In this document: piece by piece, positions 1 to 8,268 of the stretch
How positions within the stretch are numbered: the stretch's first letter is position 1
Layout: each line of letters starts with the position of its first letter
Origin: Crocinitomicaceae bacterium
Lineage (GTDB): Bacteria > Bacteroidota > Bacteroidia > Flavobacteriales_D > Crocinitomicaceae
DNA: 64,000 nt
Assembly (NCBI GenBank): GCA_024643725.1
Contig: JAHEMJ010000013.1
Span: 139,556 to 203,555, forward strand
Direction of reading: 5' to 3'
Program-made: the position numbers and the translations under genes
The notes under the pieces: model-generated
What the model saw: the letters and a program-made list of their open reading frames with translations, nothing else
Told to the model about the DNA's origin: nothing
The model's database searches: none

Positions 1-669
1 TTTGGAGAAAACCAAAGGCTCTCCTTTTCGTTGCGGAATGGAAACCGGAACGATTTCTCCCTCAAAATATCCTTGTGCCGTTGCTTTCGCTGTTTTCTCT
101 TGCGACCAACATGCGAATGCATCTTGATCTTCACGGCTAATTTGAAATTTCTCTGCTAAATTTTCAGCGGTCATCCCCATGGAATCCACACCGTATATCG
201 CCTCCATCTTTGGATTGATAAAACGCCATCCAAAGGAAGAATCGAACATTTGCGCATCACGTCCAAAAGCACTACTTGTTTTTGAAATCACCCAAGGTCC
301 ACGTGTCATGTGTTCGACACCACCTGCAATGTACAAATCCCCTGCTCCATCTCTCATCGCTCGTCCAGCATTTACCGCCGCCGCTAATCCAGATGCACAA
401 AGTCGATTCACGGTCTCACCCGCCACTTCTTGTGGAAGTCCAGCCAACAATGCTGCCATTCTCGCCACATTTCGATTGTCCTCACCTGCCTGATTGGCAC
501 AACCAAGGATCACATCCTCAATTTTCGTTTGATCCAAGTTTGGATGTCTTTCCACCAAGGCTTTCAATACGATCGCTGCTAAATCGTCAGCACGAACGGG
601 GGACAAACTTCCTCCAAAACTTCCAATTGGGGTGCGGACACCGTCCACCAAATACACTTCTTTTGACAT
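1..669 (-). CDS. Thiolase family protein (acetyl-CoA C-acyltransferase, PcaF/PaaJ-like), C-terminus cut off by window edge
   Basis: The reverse strand reads open from an ATG at 669 to base 1, giving the first 223 residues of a thiolase, which is usually about 390-400 residues long. The N-terminus carries the family pattern VDGVRTPIGSFGG, and the nucleophilic cysteine sits at residue 91 in the motif NRLCASGL. Later patterns such as GGVEHMTRGPW and SSFGWRFINPKM are those of the beta-ketoadipyl-CoA / 3-oxoadipyl-CoA thiolase branch, which cleaves or forms beta-ketoacyl-CoA with coenzyme A in the cytoplasm. Substrate preference is inferred from this resemblance only; a general acetyl-CoA acetyltransferase is the alternative. 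The second catalytic cysteine and the GHP motif lie beyond the edge. A TACCTTTG box (687-694, reverse strand) lies 18 bases before the start codon. Confidence 0.9.
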   Translation of the reverse strand, partial: MSKEVYLVDGVRTPIGSFGGSLSPVRADDLAAIVLKALVERHPNLDQTKIEDVILGCANQAGEDNRNVARMAALLAGLPQEVAGETVNRLCASGLAAAVNAGRAMRDGAGDLYIAGGVEHMTRGPWVISKTSSAFGRDAQMFDSSFGWRFINPKMEAIYGVDSMGMTAENLAEKFQISREDQDAFACWSQEKTAKATAQGYFEGEIVPVSIPQRKGEPLVFSK

Positions 670-686
670 GAATTTTAATCTTTTAT

Positions 687-694
687 CAAAGGTA
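687..694 (-). promoter_or_regulatory. Bacteroidota -7 box TACCTTTG of the thiolase gene
   Basis: The reverse strand matches the Bacteroidota sigma-ABfr consensus TAnnTTTG exactly, 18 bases upstream of the thiolase ATG. No convincing -33 TTG was seen. The match is short, so the support comes from its position and from the same pattern before many other genes here. Confidence 0.5.
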
Positions 695-835
695 ATTGAA
701 AAAGCAGAAAGTTGAACACGAGAAAAGGAATTGTTTCGTTCCTGATAGCGCTTCCGTTTAAAGCGGAAAAAATACATGGATTCAGTCACAGAAAAGCGAA
801 TTATTCCTAAGTTCGTAGCATCAACACTAACAACA

Positions 836-2242
836 ATGAGCGCTTATCCATTTCATGCTATTTCCGATACGGACATTCAATTTTTCACTGAATTACTAGG
901 CTCCAACGCCTTGTTTAGTGAAGAACAACGCATGAATTACGGACATGATGAAACGGAAGATTTGTCTTTTCCGCCGAGCGCGGTTTTGCGTCCAGGAACA
1001 CCGGAAGAAATCTCCAAAATCATGGCATATTGTCACGAAGCAGGCATTCCAGTAACGCCTGCAGGAGCGCGAACGGGATTAAGCGGAGGCGCATTGCCTA
1101 TTCACGGTGGCGTATTATTATCGATGGAGCGCTTCAATCGTATATTAGAAATCGACGAAAAAAACCATCAAGTCATTACGGAACCAGGAGTCATCACACA
1201 AGTGTTACAAGATGCCGTGAAGGAAAAAGGATTGTTTTATCCACCTGACCCAGCGAGTAAAGGCTCGTGTTTTATCGGCGGTAATGTTTCGGAGAATTCC
1301 GGCGGACCAAAAGCAGTGAAATATGGAGTGACGAAAGATTACGTATTGAACTTAGAAGTTGTCTTGCCCACTGGAGAAATCATCTGGACAGGCGCAAACG
1401 TATTAAAAAATGCCACTGGATACAACTTAACCCAGTTACTAGTCGGCTCGGAAGGAACATTGGGCATCATTACCAAAATCGTCTTAAAGTTGATTCCTCA
1501 TCCGACGCATGACTTATTGATGCTTGTTCCATTTTTCGACGCACAAAAAGCCTGCGAAGCAGTGGCGGCGATTTTTCAAGCTGGAATAACGCCAAGTGGA
1601 TTGGAATTCATGGAGCGCGATGCCTTAACCTGGACGCAAGCATTTACGGGAGAAACATCCATTCCTGTGGCGGATAATCATCAAGCGCATTTGATCATCG
1701 AAGTGGATGGATTTGATCCTGACCAGTTGATGTTGGAATGTGAAAAAATTCTAGGTGTTCTTGAGGGATTTGAAACGGACGAAATCCTCTTCGCTGATTC
1801 AGAAGCACAGAAGAACACGCTTTGGAGTTTGCGTCGAAAAGCAGGTGAAGCGGTGAAGGCGCAATCCATTTATAAAGAAGAAGATACGGTTGTTCCGCGC
1901 TATGCCTTGCCGCAATTGCTCTTTCACGTCAAAGAAATCGGAAAGAAATACGGATTTCACTCCGTTTGCTATGGACATGCAGGTGACGGGAATTTACATG
2001 TAAACATCATCAAAGGAGCATTGAGCGATGAGAAATGGAATGAAGAATTACCCATTGCGATTCGAGAATTATTCACCGAAGTCATCCAATTAGGCGGAAC
2101 GATTTCCGGCGAACACGGCATCGGTTTGGTTCAGAAATCCTACATGGACCTAGCCTTTCCGGAAGTAACCTTAAATTTAATGCGCAACATCAAACAAGTC
2201 TTTGATCCGAAAGGAATTTTGAATCCAGGGAAGGTGTTTTAA
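836..2242 (+). CDS. FAD-binding oxidoreductase, GlcD / D-lactate dehydrogenase family
   Basis: This is a cytoplasmic or membrane-associated flavoprotein of about 468 residues that oxidises a 2-hydroxy acid such as glycolate or D-lactate. The N-terminal PCMH-type FAD domain shows GARTGLSGGALP at about residues 77-88 and PPDPASKGSCFIGGN further on. The C-terminal cap domain shows GHAGDGNLHVN near residue 378 and SGEHGIG near residue 423, both typical of the GlcD/Dld branch. The frame is open from an ATG at 776, but I chose the ATG at 836: the extra 20 residues look non-conserved, and a near-consensus -7 box (TAAGTTCG, 808-815) falls inside them. It stands alone, divergent from the thiolase. The exact substrate cannot be read from the sequence. 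Confidence 0.88.
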   Translation: MSAYPFHAISDTDIQFFTELLGSNALFSEEQRMNYGHDETEDLSFPPSAVLRPGTPEEISKIMAYCHEAGIPVTPAGARTGLSGGALPIHGGVLLSMERFNRILEIDEKNHQVITEPGVITQVLQDAVKEKGLFYPPDPASKGSCFIGGNVSENSGGPKAVKYGVTKDYVLNLEVVLPTGEIIWTGANVLKNATGYNLTQLLVGSEGTLGIITKIVLKLIPHPTHDLLMLVPFFDAQKACEAVAAIFQAGITPSGLEFMERDALTWTQAFTGETSIPVADNHQAHLIIEVDGFDPDQLMLECEKILGVLEGFETDEILFADSEAQKNTLWSLRRKAGEAVKAQSIYKEEDTVVPRYALPQLLFHVKEIGKKYGFHSVCYGHAGDGNLHVNIIKGALSDEKWNEELPIAIRELFTEVIQLGGTISGEHGIGLVQKSYMDLAFPEVTLNLMRNIKQVFDPKGILNPGKVF

Positions 2243-2264
2243 TGCCTGTCCAGACCCTTCGGGA

Positions 2265-2323
2265 TGCTAATGTGCTTCCGCCGCGGCGGAGTGCCTATGT
2301 GCTAATGTACCTATGTGCTAATT
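2265..2323. repeat. Dispersed GCTAATGTGC hairpin repeat, copy 1
   Basis: The gap between two convergent genes contains GCTAATGTGC, then the perfect palindrome TCCGCCGCGGCGGA (2277-2290), then further variants of the 8-base phrase (ATGTGCTA, ATGTACCT). A second copy with the same layout lies at 62,532-62,578. There is no T-tract, so it is not a classical intrinsic terminator. It does not code for protein. Confidence 0.75.
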
Positions 2324-2327
2324 AAAA

Positions 2328-2870
2328 TTACTTCATCCACTTCAAGTTCCGGGAGTACAGGTAAACCCAGATTCCTCCATAAAGGACGTTTAGCACAATG
2401 ACGAATGTAGGCACATCGCTTGGCGTCGTGAAAAAATAACTTTGGATGACGTATAAGAAACAGTAGCCGATGTACAAATGAAATCCTATTTTCTTACCTG
2501 TGTACATGAGGAAGACAGCAATCAGCGCAAAAATTGACACAAGTAAAATCAATCCGTTATAGGCAACGAAATTGGCGTACATGTTGTCAGACATAATCTC
2601 CAGTTTCGTAAGGACTTCCGACCAATAAGACATGTCAACTTTCTCACTTTGCGCGAGGGCATCCAATTTTTCTTGGGAGGAAGCGAATTGAAGTTTAGCT
2701 GCTTCCAATTCTTCAGCACTTGGTTTACCACCCAATACGCCAAAGAAGGAAGTGAGAATGGTCACCCCAATGTTCACAAATGACAAAATGGAAATCACCG
2801 CAAGAAACTTCGGTCTTTTTGGATTCATTTGGACTTCTTGTCCTTCTAACACTTGTTCAAATTCTTCCAT
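2328..2870 (-). CDS. Hypothetical four-helix membrane protein
   Basis: I do not recognise the family of this 180-residue protein. The N-terminal 20 residues are acidic and polar. About four hydrophobic segments follow, at roughly residues 23-46, 100-121, 127-147 and 153-172, with a soluble loop of about 50 residues, probably helical and rich in Glu, Ala and Lys, between the first two. The stop lies in a Met-Lys-rich tail (NLKWMK). The start is two bases downstream of the hutH stop, so it is almost certainly the last gene of the fabG-hemB-hutH unit. Nothing in it suggests an enzyme; a small inner-membrane protein of unknown role is all that can be said. Confidence 0.75.
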   Translation of the reverse strand: MEEFEQVLEGQEVQMNPKRPKFLAVISILSFVNIGVTILTSFFGVLGGKPSAEELEAAKLQFASSQEKLDALAQSEKVDMSYWSEVLTKLEIMSDNMYANFVAYNGLILLVSIFALIAVFLMYTGKKIGFHLYIGYCFLYVIQSYFFTTPSDVPTFVIVLNVLYGGIWVYLYSRNLKWMK

Positions 2871-2872
2871 GA

Positions 2873-4357
2873 TTACCAGTTTTTCAGTCCAAAGTTACGT
2901 GCTATTTTCATGTCACGGGACAAATAACGGTCCTCCGATAAGAACGGAACTTCTTTTCTGAATTCTGCATGTAACTGTTCAATGCGTTCCGAACTTTTCA
3001 ATGGACGACGAAAATCCAATCCTTGAGCCGCGTGCATCAACTCAATACCTAAAATCGTTTGACAATTTTGAATCACACGGTAAAGTTTCGTTGCCGCATT
3101 CGCACCCATACTCACGTGGTCTTCTTGTCCATTACTGGAATCAATTGTATCGACGGATGCCGGTGTACACAATTGCTTGTTTTGACTGACAATCGACGCA
3201 CAGGTATATTGTGAAATCATCATTCCGGAGTTCAATCCAGGATTTGCCACTAGGAACGCTGGCAATCCACGTGTTCCAGAAATCAATTTGTAAACTCTTC
3301 GCTCGGAAATACTTCCCATTTCTGCCATGGCAATTGCCAAGAAGTCCATGATCAAAGCCAAGGGTTGTCCGTGGAAATTACCGGCGGAAACCACTTCATC
3401 CGTATCTGGAAAAACCGTTGGATTATCAGTCACTGCATTCATTTCACGTTCCACAATTCGCGCGCAATGGTCAATCGTGTCTTTGGTCGCACCATGTACC
3501 TGTGGGATGCAACGGAAAGAATATGGATCCTGTACATGTTTCTTTTCCTGCGCGATGATTTCACTCGTTTCCATTAAGTTTCGCATCGCTTCAGCCATTT
3601 GAATTTGTCCGTGTTGATTGCGAATGGAATTGACATTCGACTGAAATGGATTCAAACGACCGTCGTAGGCATCCAAGGACATTCCTGCAACGAGAATCCA
3701 CTTTTCCCACAAGGACTGCGCTTGGTTCACCGCGTAACTCGCATAAGCGGACATGAACTGTGTTCCATTTAGCAGGGCTAATCCTTCTTTGGACTGTAAT
3801 ACGATTGGTGCCAATCCGAATTTCGCATTGATTTCTGCTCCTGAATAGCGTTTCCCTTGGTAATCGACTTCTCCTTCACCAAGTAAAGGCAAGCACAAAT
3901 GAGCCAATGGCGCCAAATCACCCGAAGCACCTAAACTTCCTTGTTGATAGACAACGGGATAAATGCCTTCATTGTAGAAAAACAAAAGTCGTTCTACTGT
4001 CGCCAATTGCACACCGGAATTTCCTTTTGATAGTCCGAAAACTTTCAATAACAACATGCGTCTCACCAATTCTTGTGGCACCTCCTCACCTGTTCCACAC
4101 GCATGTGAAAGCACCAAATTGCGTTGAAGCGCTTCTAAATCATTGGATGAAATAGCGGTATCACACAAAGAACCAAATCCCGTATTAATCCCATAAATCA
4201 AGGCGTCGGAACCTTGCATTTTTTGATCCAAATAAGCACGGCATTTCTCCACCGCCGCTTTCGCTTCAGAAGATAAGTTTACCTTTAAGTTAGTAGAGAT
4301 AATATTCTCGAATTCAGTTAATTCGATGTAATCCAAATGAATGGTGTACTGTGACAT
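2873..4357 (-). CDS. hutH: Histidine ammonia-lyase
   Basis: This enzyme converts L-histidine to urocanate and ammonia, the first step of histidine breakdown, in the cytoplasm. The 494 residues match the family's usual length of about 500. The Ala-Ser-Gly triad that cyclises into the MIO electrophile lies at residues 144-146 in GSLGASGDLAPLAH. Other family blocks are YGINTGFGSL, LLNGTQFMSAY, QDPYSFRCIPQVHG and SSNGQEDHVSMG. It lies seven bases downstream of hemB in a leftward unit. No other hut genes (hutU, hutI, hutF/G) are in this window, so the rest of the pathway is elsewhere or absent. Tyrosine or phenylalanine ammonia-lyases share the MIO fold but are less likely with these motifs. Confidence 0.95.
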   Translation of the reverse strand: MSQYTIHLDYIELTEFENIISTNLKVNLSSEAKAAVEKCRAYLDQKMQGSDALIYGINTGFGSLCDTAISSNDLEALQRNLVLSHACGTGEEVPQELVRRMLLLKVFGLSKGNSGVQLATVERLLFFYNEGIYPVVYQQGSLGASGDLAPLAHLCLPLLGEGEVDYQGKRYSGAEINAKFGLAPIVLQSKEGLALLNGTQFMSAYASYAVNQAQSLWEKWILVAGMSLDAYDGRLNPFQSNVNSIRNQHGQIQMAEAMRNLMETSEIIAQEKKHVQDPYSFRCIPQVHGATKDTIDHCARIVEREMNAVTDNPTVFPDTDEVVSAGNFHGQPLALIMDFLAIAMAEMGSISERRVYKLISGTRGLPAFLVANPGLNSGMMISQYTCASIVSQNKQLCTPASVDTIDSSNGQEDHVSMGANAATKLYRVIQNCQTILGIELMHAAQGLDFRRPLKSSERIEQLHAEFRKEVPFLSEDRYLSRDMKIARNFGLKNW

Positions 4358-4364
4358 ATGATTG

Positions 4365-5336
4365 TTATTTTCGAAGCATTTGCGCGAAGTCTTTCGCGAA
4401 ATACGTTAAGATTCCATCCGCTCCTGCACGTCGAATACTCAAAAGCATTTCGTACACAGCAAGATCGTAATTCAACCAGCCATTTTGCGCTGCAGCATGT
4501 ACCATCGCACATTCGCCACTAACGTTATAAGCTGTAATTGGAATCGGGAATTGTTCTTTTAATACATGAATGATGTCCAAGTAGCACAAAGCTGGTTTGA
4601 CCATCAACATATCTGCTCCTTCTTCGTAGTCCAATTGCGCTTCCAACAAAGCCTCTCTGCGGTTGGCGGGATTCATTTGATATGTTTTTTTATCACCAGA
4701 TTTCGGAGCGGAGTTCAATGCATCGCGGAAAGGTCCGTAAAATGCACTCGCATATTTTGCCGTATACGACATGATGCTCACCTCTGTAAATCCTGCGCCA
4801 TCTAAGGCTTCACGAATGACACCAACACGACCGTCCATCATATCCGAAGGACCAATGATATCCACACCTGCTTGCGCCTGAGCAATAGACATTTTAGCTA
4901 AAATCGGAAGGGTTTCATCGTTAACGATTTTACCGTCAATGACAAGTCCATCGTGTCCATCAGAAGAATAAGGATCCATGGCCACATCGCTCATCACCAC
5001 TGATTCGGGGAAACGTGCTTTGATTTGACGAATAGCTTCCAAATAGAAATTATCACTTGCGTAACTGTAGCTCGCCACTTGATCCTTCAAGGATTCATCG
5101 ACTGCTGGGAAAATATCGAAGGTGTGAATTCCAAGATTCATGCACACCTCTATTTCCGGCAATAGCTTGTCAATGGACCAGCGAAAGTTATTCGGCAAGG
5201 AAGAAACCTCTTCTTTGATGTTGTGTCCATCCTTCAAAAAGATGGGATAAATTAGATTTTCGACACCGAGTTTCGTTTCCTCCACCATATGGCGGATCGC
5301 ACGACTTTTTCGGTTGCGTCTTGGACGAATATTCAT
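4365..5336 (-). CDS. hemB: Delta-aminolevulinic acid dehydratase (porphobilinogen synthase)
   Basis: HemB condenses two 5-aminolevulinate molecules to porphobilinogen, the second committed step of tetrapyrrole (heme) synthesis. The length of 323 residues is typical. The two active-site lysines are at residues 194 (SYTAKYASAFYGP) and 247 (MLMVKPALCYLD), matching the usual positions. The N-terminal RPRRNR motif and the GPSDMMDGRVG block are also present. The gene starts four bases after the fabG stop and is followed seven bases later by hutH, indicating co-transcription. The pairing of heme synthesis with histidine catabolism and fatty-acid reduction suggests operon economy rather than one pathway. 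Confidence 0.97.
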   Translation of the reverse strand: MNIRPRRNRKSRAIRHMVEETKLGVENLIYPIFLKDGHNIKEEVSSLPNNFRWSIDKLLPEIEVCMNLGIHTFDIFPAVDESLKDQVASYSYASDNFYLEAIRQIKARFPESVVMSDVAMDPYSSDGHDGLVIDGKIVNDETLPILAKMSIAQAQAGVDIIGPSDMMDGRVGVIREALDGAGFTEVSIMSYTAKYASAFYGPFRDALNSAPKSGDKKTYQMNPANRREALLEAQLDYEEGADMLMVKPALCYLDIIHVLKEQFPIPITAYNVSGECAMVHAAAQNGWLNYDLAVYEMLLSIRRAGADGILTYFAKDFAQMLRK

Positions 5337-5340
5337 ACGA

Positions 5341-6087
5341 TTACATTAACATTCCACCACAAACGTGTAGTGTTTGTCCGGTGATGTAAGCTGACATATC
5401 TGAAGCAAGAAAAACAGTAGCATTCGCCACATCGATTGGTTGTCCACCGCGTTTCAACGGAATGCCATTTCTCCAACCTTGAACCACTTCTGGATTCAAT
5501 GCGTCAGTCATTTCTGTTTCAATAAATCCTGGCGCAATCGCATTGCAACGAATGTTTCTTGAACCTAATTCAGCGGCAATGGATTTCGTGAATCCAATCA
5601 ATCCTGCTTTTGAAGCTGCATAGTTCGCTTGTCCAGCATTCCCCTTCACACCAACAACCGATGACATATTGATGATCGATCCTGAACGAGCTTTCAACAT
5701 CGGTTTTTGAACTGCTTTCGTCAAGTTGAAGGCTGATTTCAAATTCGTATTGATTACTTCATCCCATTGTTCTTCCGTCATTCGCATTAACAATGTATCG
5801 CGAGTGATTCCAGCGTTGTTTACCAAAACATCTACCGTTCCGAATTCCGCAACGACATCATCCACTAATTGTTGTGCTTGGTCAAAATTGGAAGCATCCG
5901 AACGGAATCCTTTTGCTTTTCCACCATTTGCAGTTAACTCAGCTTCCAAAGCGCGTGCTTTTTCTTCTGATGACAAATACGTAAATGCTACGGTAGCACC
6001 TTGACGCACACATTCTTCCGCGATTGATTTACCAATTCCACGTGAAGCTCCTGTAATTAGGACGATTTTATTTGCTAGTAATCCCAT
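5341..6087 (-). CDS. fabG: 3-oxoacyl-[acyl-carrier-protein] reductase (SDR family)
   Basis: This NADPH-dependent short-chain dehydrogenase of 248 residues would reduce beta-ketoacyl-ACP in fatty-acid elongation. It shows the cofactor motif TGASRGIG near residues 13-20, the NNAG motif, the catalytic Ser and the YAASKAG Tyr-Lys pair, and the C-terminal GQTLHVCGGMLM typical of FabG. I place the start at the ATG at 6087 rather than 6105, because a TATCTTTG promoter box occupies 6103-6110 on the reverse strand and would overlap the longer start. It is the first gene of the unit fabG-hemB-hutH-membrane protein. Acetoacetyl-CoA reductase (PhaB) is a possible alternative, but FabG fits the terminal motif better. 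Confidence 0.93.
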   Translation of the reverse strand: MGLLANKIVLITGASRGIGKSIAEECVRQGATVAFTYLSSEEKARALEAELTANGGKAKGFRSDASNFDQAQQLVDDVVAEFGTVDVLVNNAGITRDTLLMRMTEEQWDEVINTNLKSAFNLTKAVQKPMLKARSGSIINMSSVVGVKGNAGQANYAASKAGLIGFTKSIAAELGSRNIRCNAIAPGFIETEMTDALNPEVVQGWRNGIPLKRGGQPIDVANATVFLASDMSAYITGQTLHVCGGMLM

Positions 6088-6102
6088 ATGTATTATTTTA
6101 TT

Positions 6103-6110
6103 CAAAGATA
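6103..6110 (-). promoter_or_regulatory. -7 box TATCTTTG for the fabG-hemB-hutH unit
   Basis: This is an exact TAnnTTTG match on the reverse strand, 16-23 bases upstream of the fabG ATG at 6087. It decides the start codon, since the longer reading frame would begin inside the promoter. Confidence 0.55.
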
Positions 6111-6139
6111 TAAATTCATTTCAAACTGAAATCCCGTGT

Positions 6140-6883
6140 TTAGGAACGAAATTCCTTTGCCGTATACAACTTCCACTTCGCCAAACGGTATTTCATAGAT
6201 GTCCAAAGCACCCCCAATCCGTAAGTTGTCGAACGCGCAAAGTTGATGGAGGACGCTTCTTCGAAGTATTTCGTCGGACAAGTCACCTCACCGATTTCGA
6301 ATCCAGCAAAGAAGATTTGAGCCAACATCTGATTATCGAAGATAAAATCATCCGAGTTCGCTTCGATGTTGATTTTTTCAAATATTTCTTTCGAAAACGC
6401 GCGATATCCAGAGTGATATTCAGACAATTTTTGGGACATCAAAATGTTTTGGAACAAGGTCAAAAAGCGATTCGCTATGTATTTGTACATCGGCATACCA
6501 CCTTTCAACGCTCCTTTTCCAAGAATGCGAGAACCCAAGACCACAGGATAAACTTCGTACGCAATGATACCAGAAATCGCATGAATCAATTTCGGTGTGT
6601 ATTGGTAATCCGGATGCAGCATTATGATGATGTCCGCACCTAAACTCAAGGCTTTCTCGTAGCAGGACTTCTGATTTCCACCATATCCGCGATTTTGCTC
6701 ATGTCGGACGATGTGTTGAATTCCCAAGCGTCTTCCAACATCACTGGTATTATCCTTACTGGCGTCATCTACCAACACCACTTCATCCACAATATCAAAA
6801 GGGATTTCCGCGTATGTCATTTCCAAGGTTTCCGCTGCGTTATACGCAGGCAAAACGATGCAGATTTTCTTTCCATTTAACAT
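6140..6883 (-). CDS. Glycosyltransferase family 2 (DPM/DPG-synthase-like)
   Basis: This 247-residue GT-A glycosyltransferase begins directly with the fold (CIVLPAYNAAETLEMTY). It shows VDDASKDNT for nucleotide binding, and MLHPDYQY in the position usually held by the metal-binding DxD region, here with the pattern HPDYQ. The HSGYRAFSKEIFEKI block resembles the dolichyl- or undecaprenyl-phosphate sugar synthase group. It has no transmembrane helices at its C-terminus, unlike many polyprenyl-phosphate glycosyltransferases. The likely job is transfer of a sugar from a nucleotide donor to a lipid or polysaccharide acceptor at the inner face of the membrane; the sugar cannot be named. It is transcribed alone, divergently from rarA. 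Confidence 0.88.
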   Translation of the reverse strand: MLNGKKICIVLPAYNAAETLEMTYAEIPFDIVDEVVLVDDASKDNTSDVGRRLGIQHIVRHEQNRGYGGNQKSCYEKALSLGADIIIMLHPDYQYTPKLIHAISGIIAYEVYPVVLGSRILGKGALKGGMPMYKYIANRFLTLFQNILMSQKLSEYHSGYRAFSKEIFEKINIEANSDDFIFDNQMLAQIFFAGFEIGEVTCPTKYFEEASSINFARSTTYGLGVLWTSMKYRLAKWKLYTAKEFRS

Positions 6884-6887
6884 GGGA

Positions 6888-6895
6888 CAAAGTTA
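6888..6895 (-). promoter_or_regulatory. -7 box TAACTTTG of the glycosyltransferase gene
   Basis: This is an exact consensus match on the reverse strand only 5-12 bases before the ATG, implying a very short 5' leader. Confidence 0.5.
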
Positions 6896-6975
6896 AAAGA
6901 ATTGTTTCACTAATGATCATGTAGAGACTCAGTTTCTTTGCAGAAAAGCACACTAAATAATTACACAGAAAAGCG

Positions 6976-6983
6976 TAACTTTG
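6976..6983 (+). promoter_or_regulatory. -7 box TAACTTTG of rarA
   Basis: This is an exact TAnnTTTG match whose last base is five bases before the rarA ATG, so the transcript is nearly leaderless. It has the same sequence as the boxes before murB and the DUF2459 gene. Confidence 0.5.
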
Positions 6984-6987
6984 AATC

Positions 6988-8268
6988 ATGATCAACGCTC
7001 CACTTGCCGAACGAATGCGTCCCAAAACGCTCGATGAATACATCGGACAAGCACATTTGCTCGCTCAAGGCGCATCGTTGCGTCGCTCATTGGATGCCGG
7101 AGTCATTCCCTCGATGATTTTTTGGGGCCCACCGGGTGTTGGAAAAACCACGTTGGCGCAATTAATCGCGAAGCACTTAGACCGACCGATTCACACGCTC
7201 TCTGCGATTTCATCGGGAGTAAAAGATGTCCGTGAAGTCATTACGCGGGTGGAAAACGGCGGTATGTTTCAAGCGAAAGGAACGATTTTGTTTATTGATG
7301 AAATACACCGTTTTAGTAAAGCGCAACAAGACTCCTTGTTGGGAGCAGTGGAAAAAGGAACCATTACCTTGATTGGCGCTACTACTGAAAACCCATCTTT
7401 CGAAGTGATTTCTGCCTTGCTGAGTCGTTGTCAGACTTATGTTTTAAAAGAACACACCAAAGAAGATTTATTACACCTGTTGGATCGTGCCATTCAACAA
7501 GATATTGTCTTAAAAGCCAAACAGATAAACCTCCACGAAACGAATAGTTTATTGGCTATTTCAGGAGGTGACGCACGAAAATTATTAAACGTTTTTGAAA
7601 TCATCATCGGAACATTTCAAGGTCAAACGGAAATTGACATTACCGATGAAGTCGTGTTGCAAAATGCACAGCAAAGTCTTTCTCGTTACGACAAGGACGG
7701 AGAGCAACATTACGACATCATTTCTGCGTTTATCAAGTCCATTCGCGGAAGCGACCCAAATGCCGCCATTTATTGGTTGGCTCGAATGGTTGAAGGTGGC
7801 GAAGACCCGAAATTCATTGCGCGCAGGCTGTTGATTTCTGCTACGGAGGACATCGGACTAGCGAATCCAAATGCGCTCTTATTAGCGAACGCCTGTTTTC
7901 AAGCGGTGGAAAGTGTTGGCTGGCCGGAATCCCGGATTATTCTGGCGGAATGTACGATTTACTTGGCTTCCTCCCCGAAAGGAAACGGAGCTTATATGGC
8001 CATAAATCGCGCACAACAATTGGTACAGGAAACCGGAAATTTAGGTGTCCCACTCCCCTTGCGAAATGCCCCTACTGCTTTAATGAAACAATTGGGTTAC
8101 GGCGAAAACTACTTATATAGCCACGATTTCCCTGGTAATTTCGCAGAACAAGAATTTTTACCGAACGAAATAGCCGGAACGAATTTCTTCCAAGCAGGAA
8201 GCAGTTCCAAAGAACAAGAAATCGCGCAAACGATTGCACAGTTGTGGAAAGATAAATACCAGAAATGA
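6988..8268 (+). CDS. rarA: Replication-associated recombination protein A (AAA+ ATPase)
   Basis: RarA (MgsA) is a clamp-loader-like AAA+ ATPase that acts at stalled replication forks. The 426-residue length is normal. The N-terminus has PLAERMRPKTLDEYIGQ, followed by Walker A GPPGVGKTT near residue 48 and Walker B LFIDEIHRF near residue 100. The sensor block GATTENPSFEV and the C-terminal tetramerisation part with YWLARMVEGGEDPKFIARR and PKGNGAYMAI follow. The stop overlaps the start of the acyltransferase gene by four bases (ATGA), indicating translational coupling in a three-gene rightward unit. Confidence 0.96.
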   Translation: MINAPLAERMRPKTLDEYIGQAHLLAQGASLRRSLDAGVIPSMIFWGPPGVGKTTLAQLIAKHLDRPIHTLSAISSGVKDVREVITRVENGGMFQAKGTILFIDEIHRFSKAQQDSLLGAVEKGTITLIGATTENPSFEVISALLSRCQTYVLKEHTKEDLLHLLDRAIQQDIVLKAKQINLHETNSLLAISGGDARKLLNVFEIIIGTFQGQTEIDITDEVVLQNAQQSLSRYDKDGEQHYDIISAFIKSIRGSDPNAAIYWLARMVEGGEDPKFIARRLLISATEDIGLANPNALLLANACFQAVESVGWPESRIILAECTIYLASSPKGNGAYMAINRAQQLVQETGNLGVPLPLRNAPTALMKQLGYGENYLYSHDFPGNFAEQEFLPNEIAGTNFFQAGSSSKEQEIAQTIAQLWKDKYQK

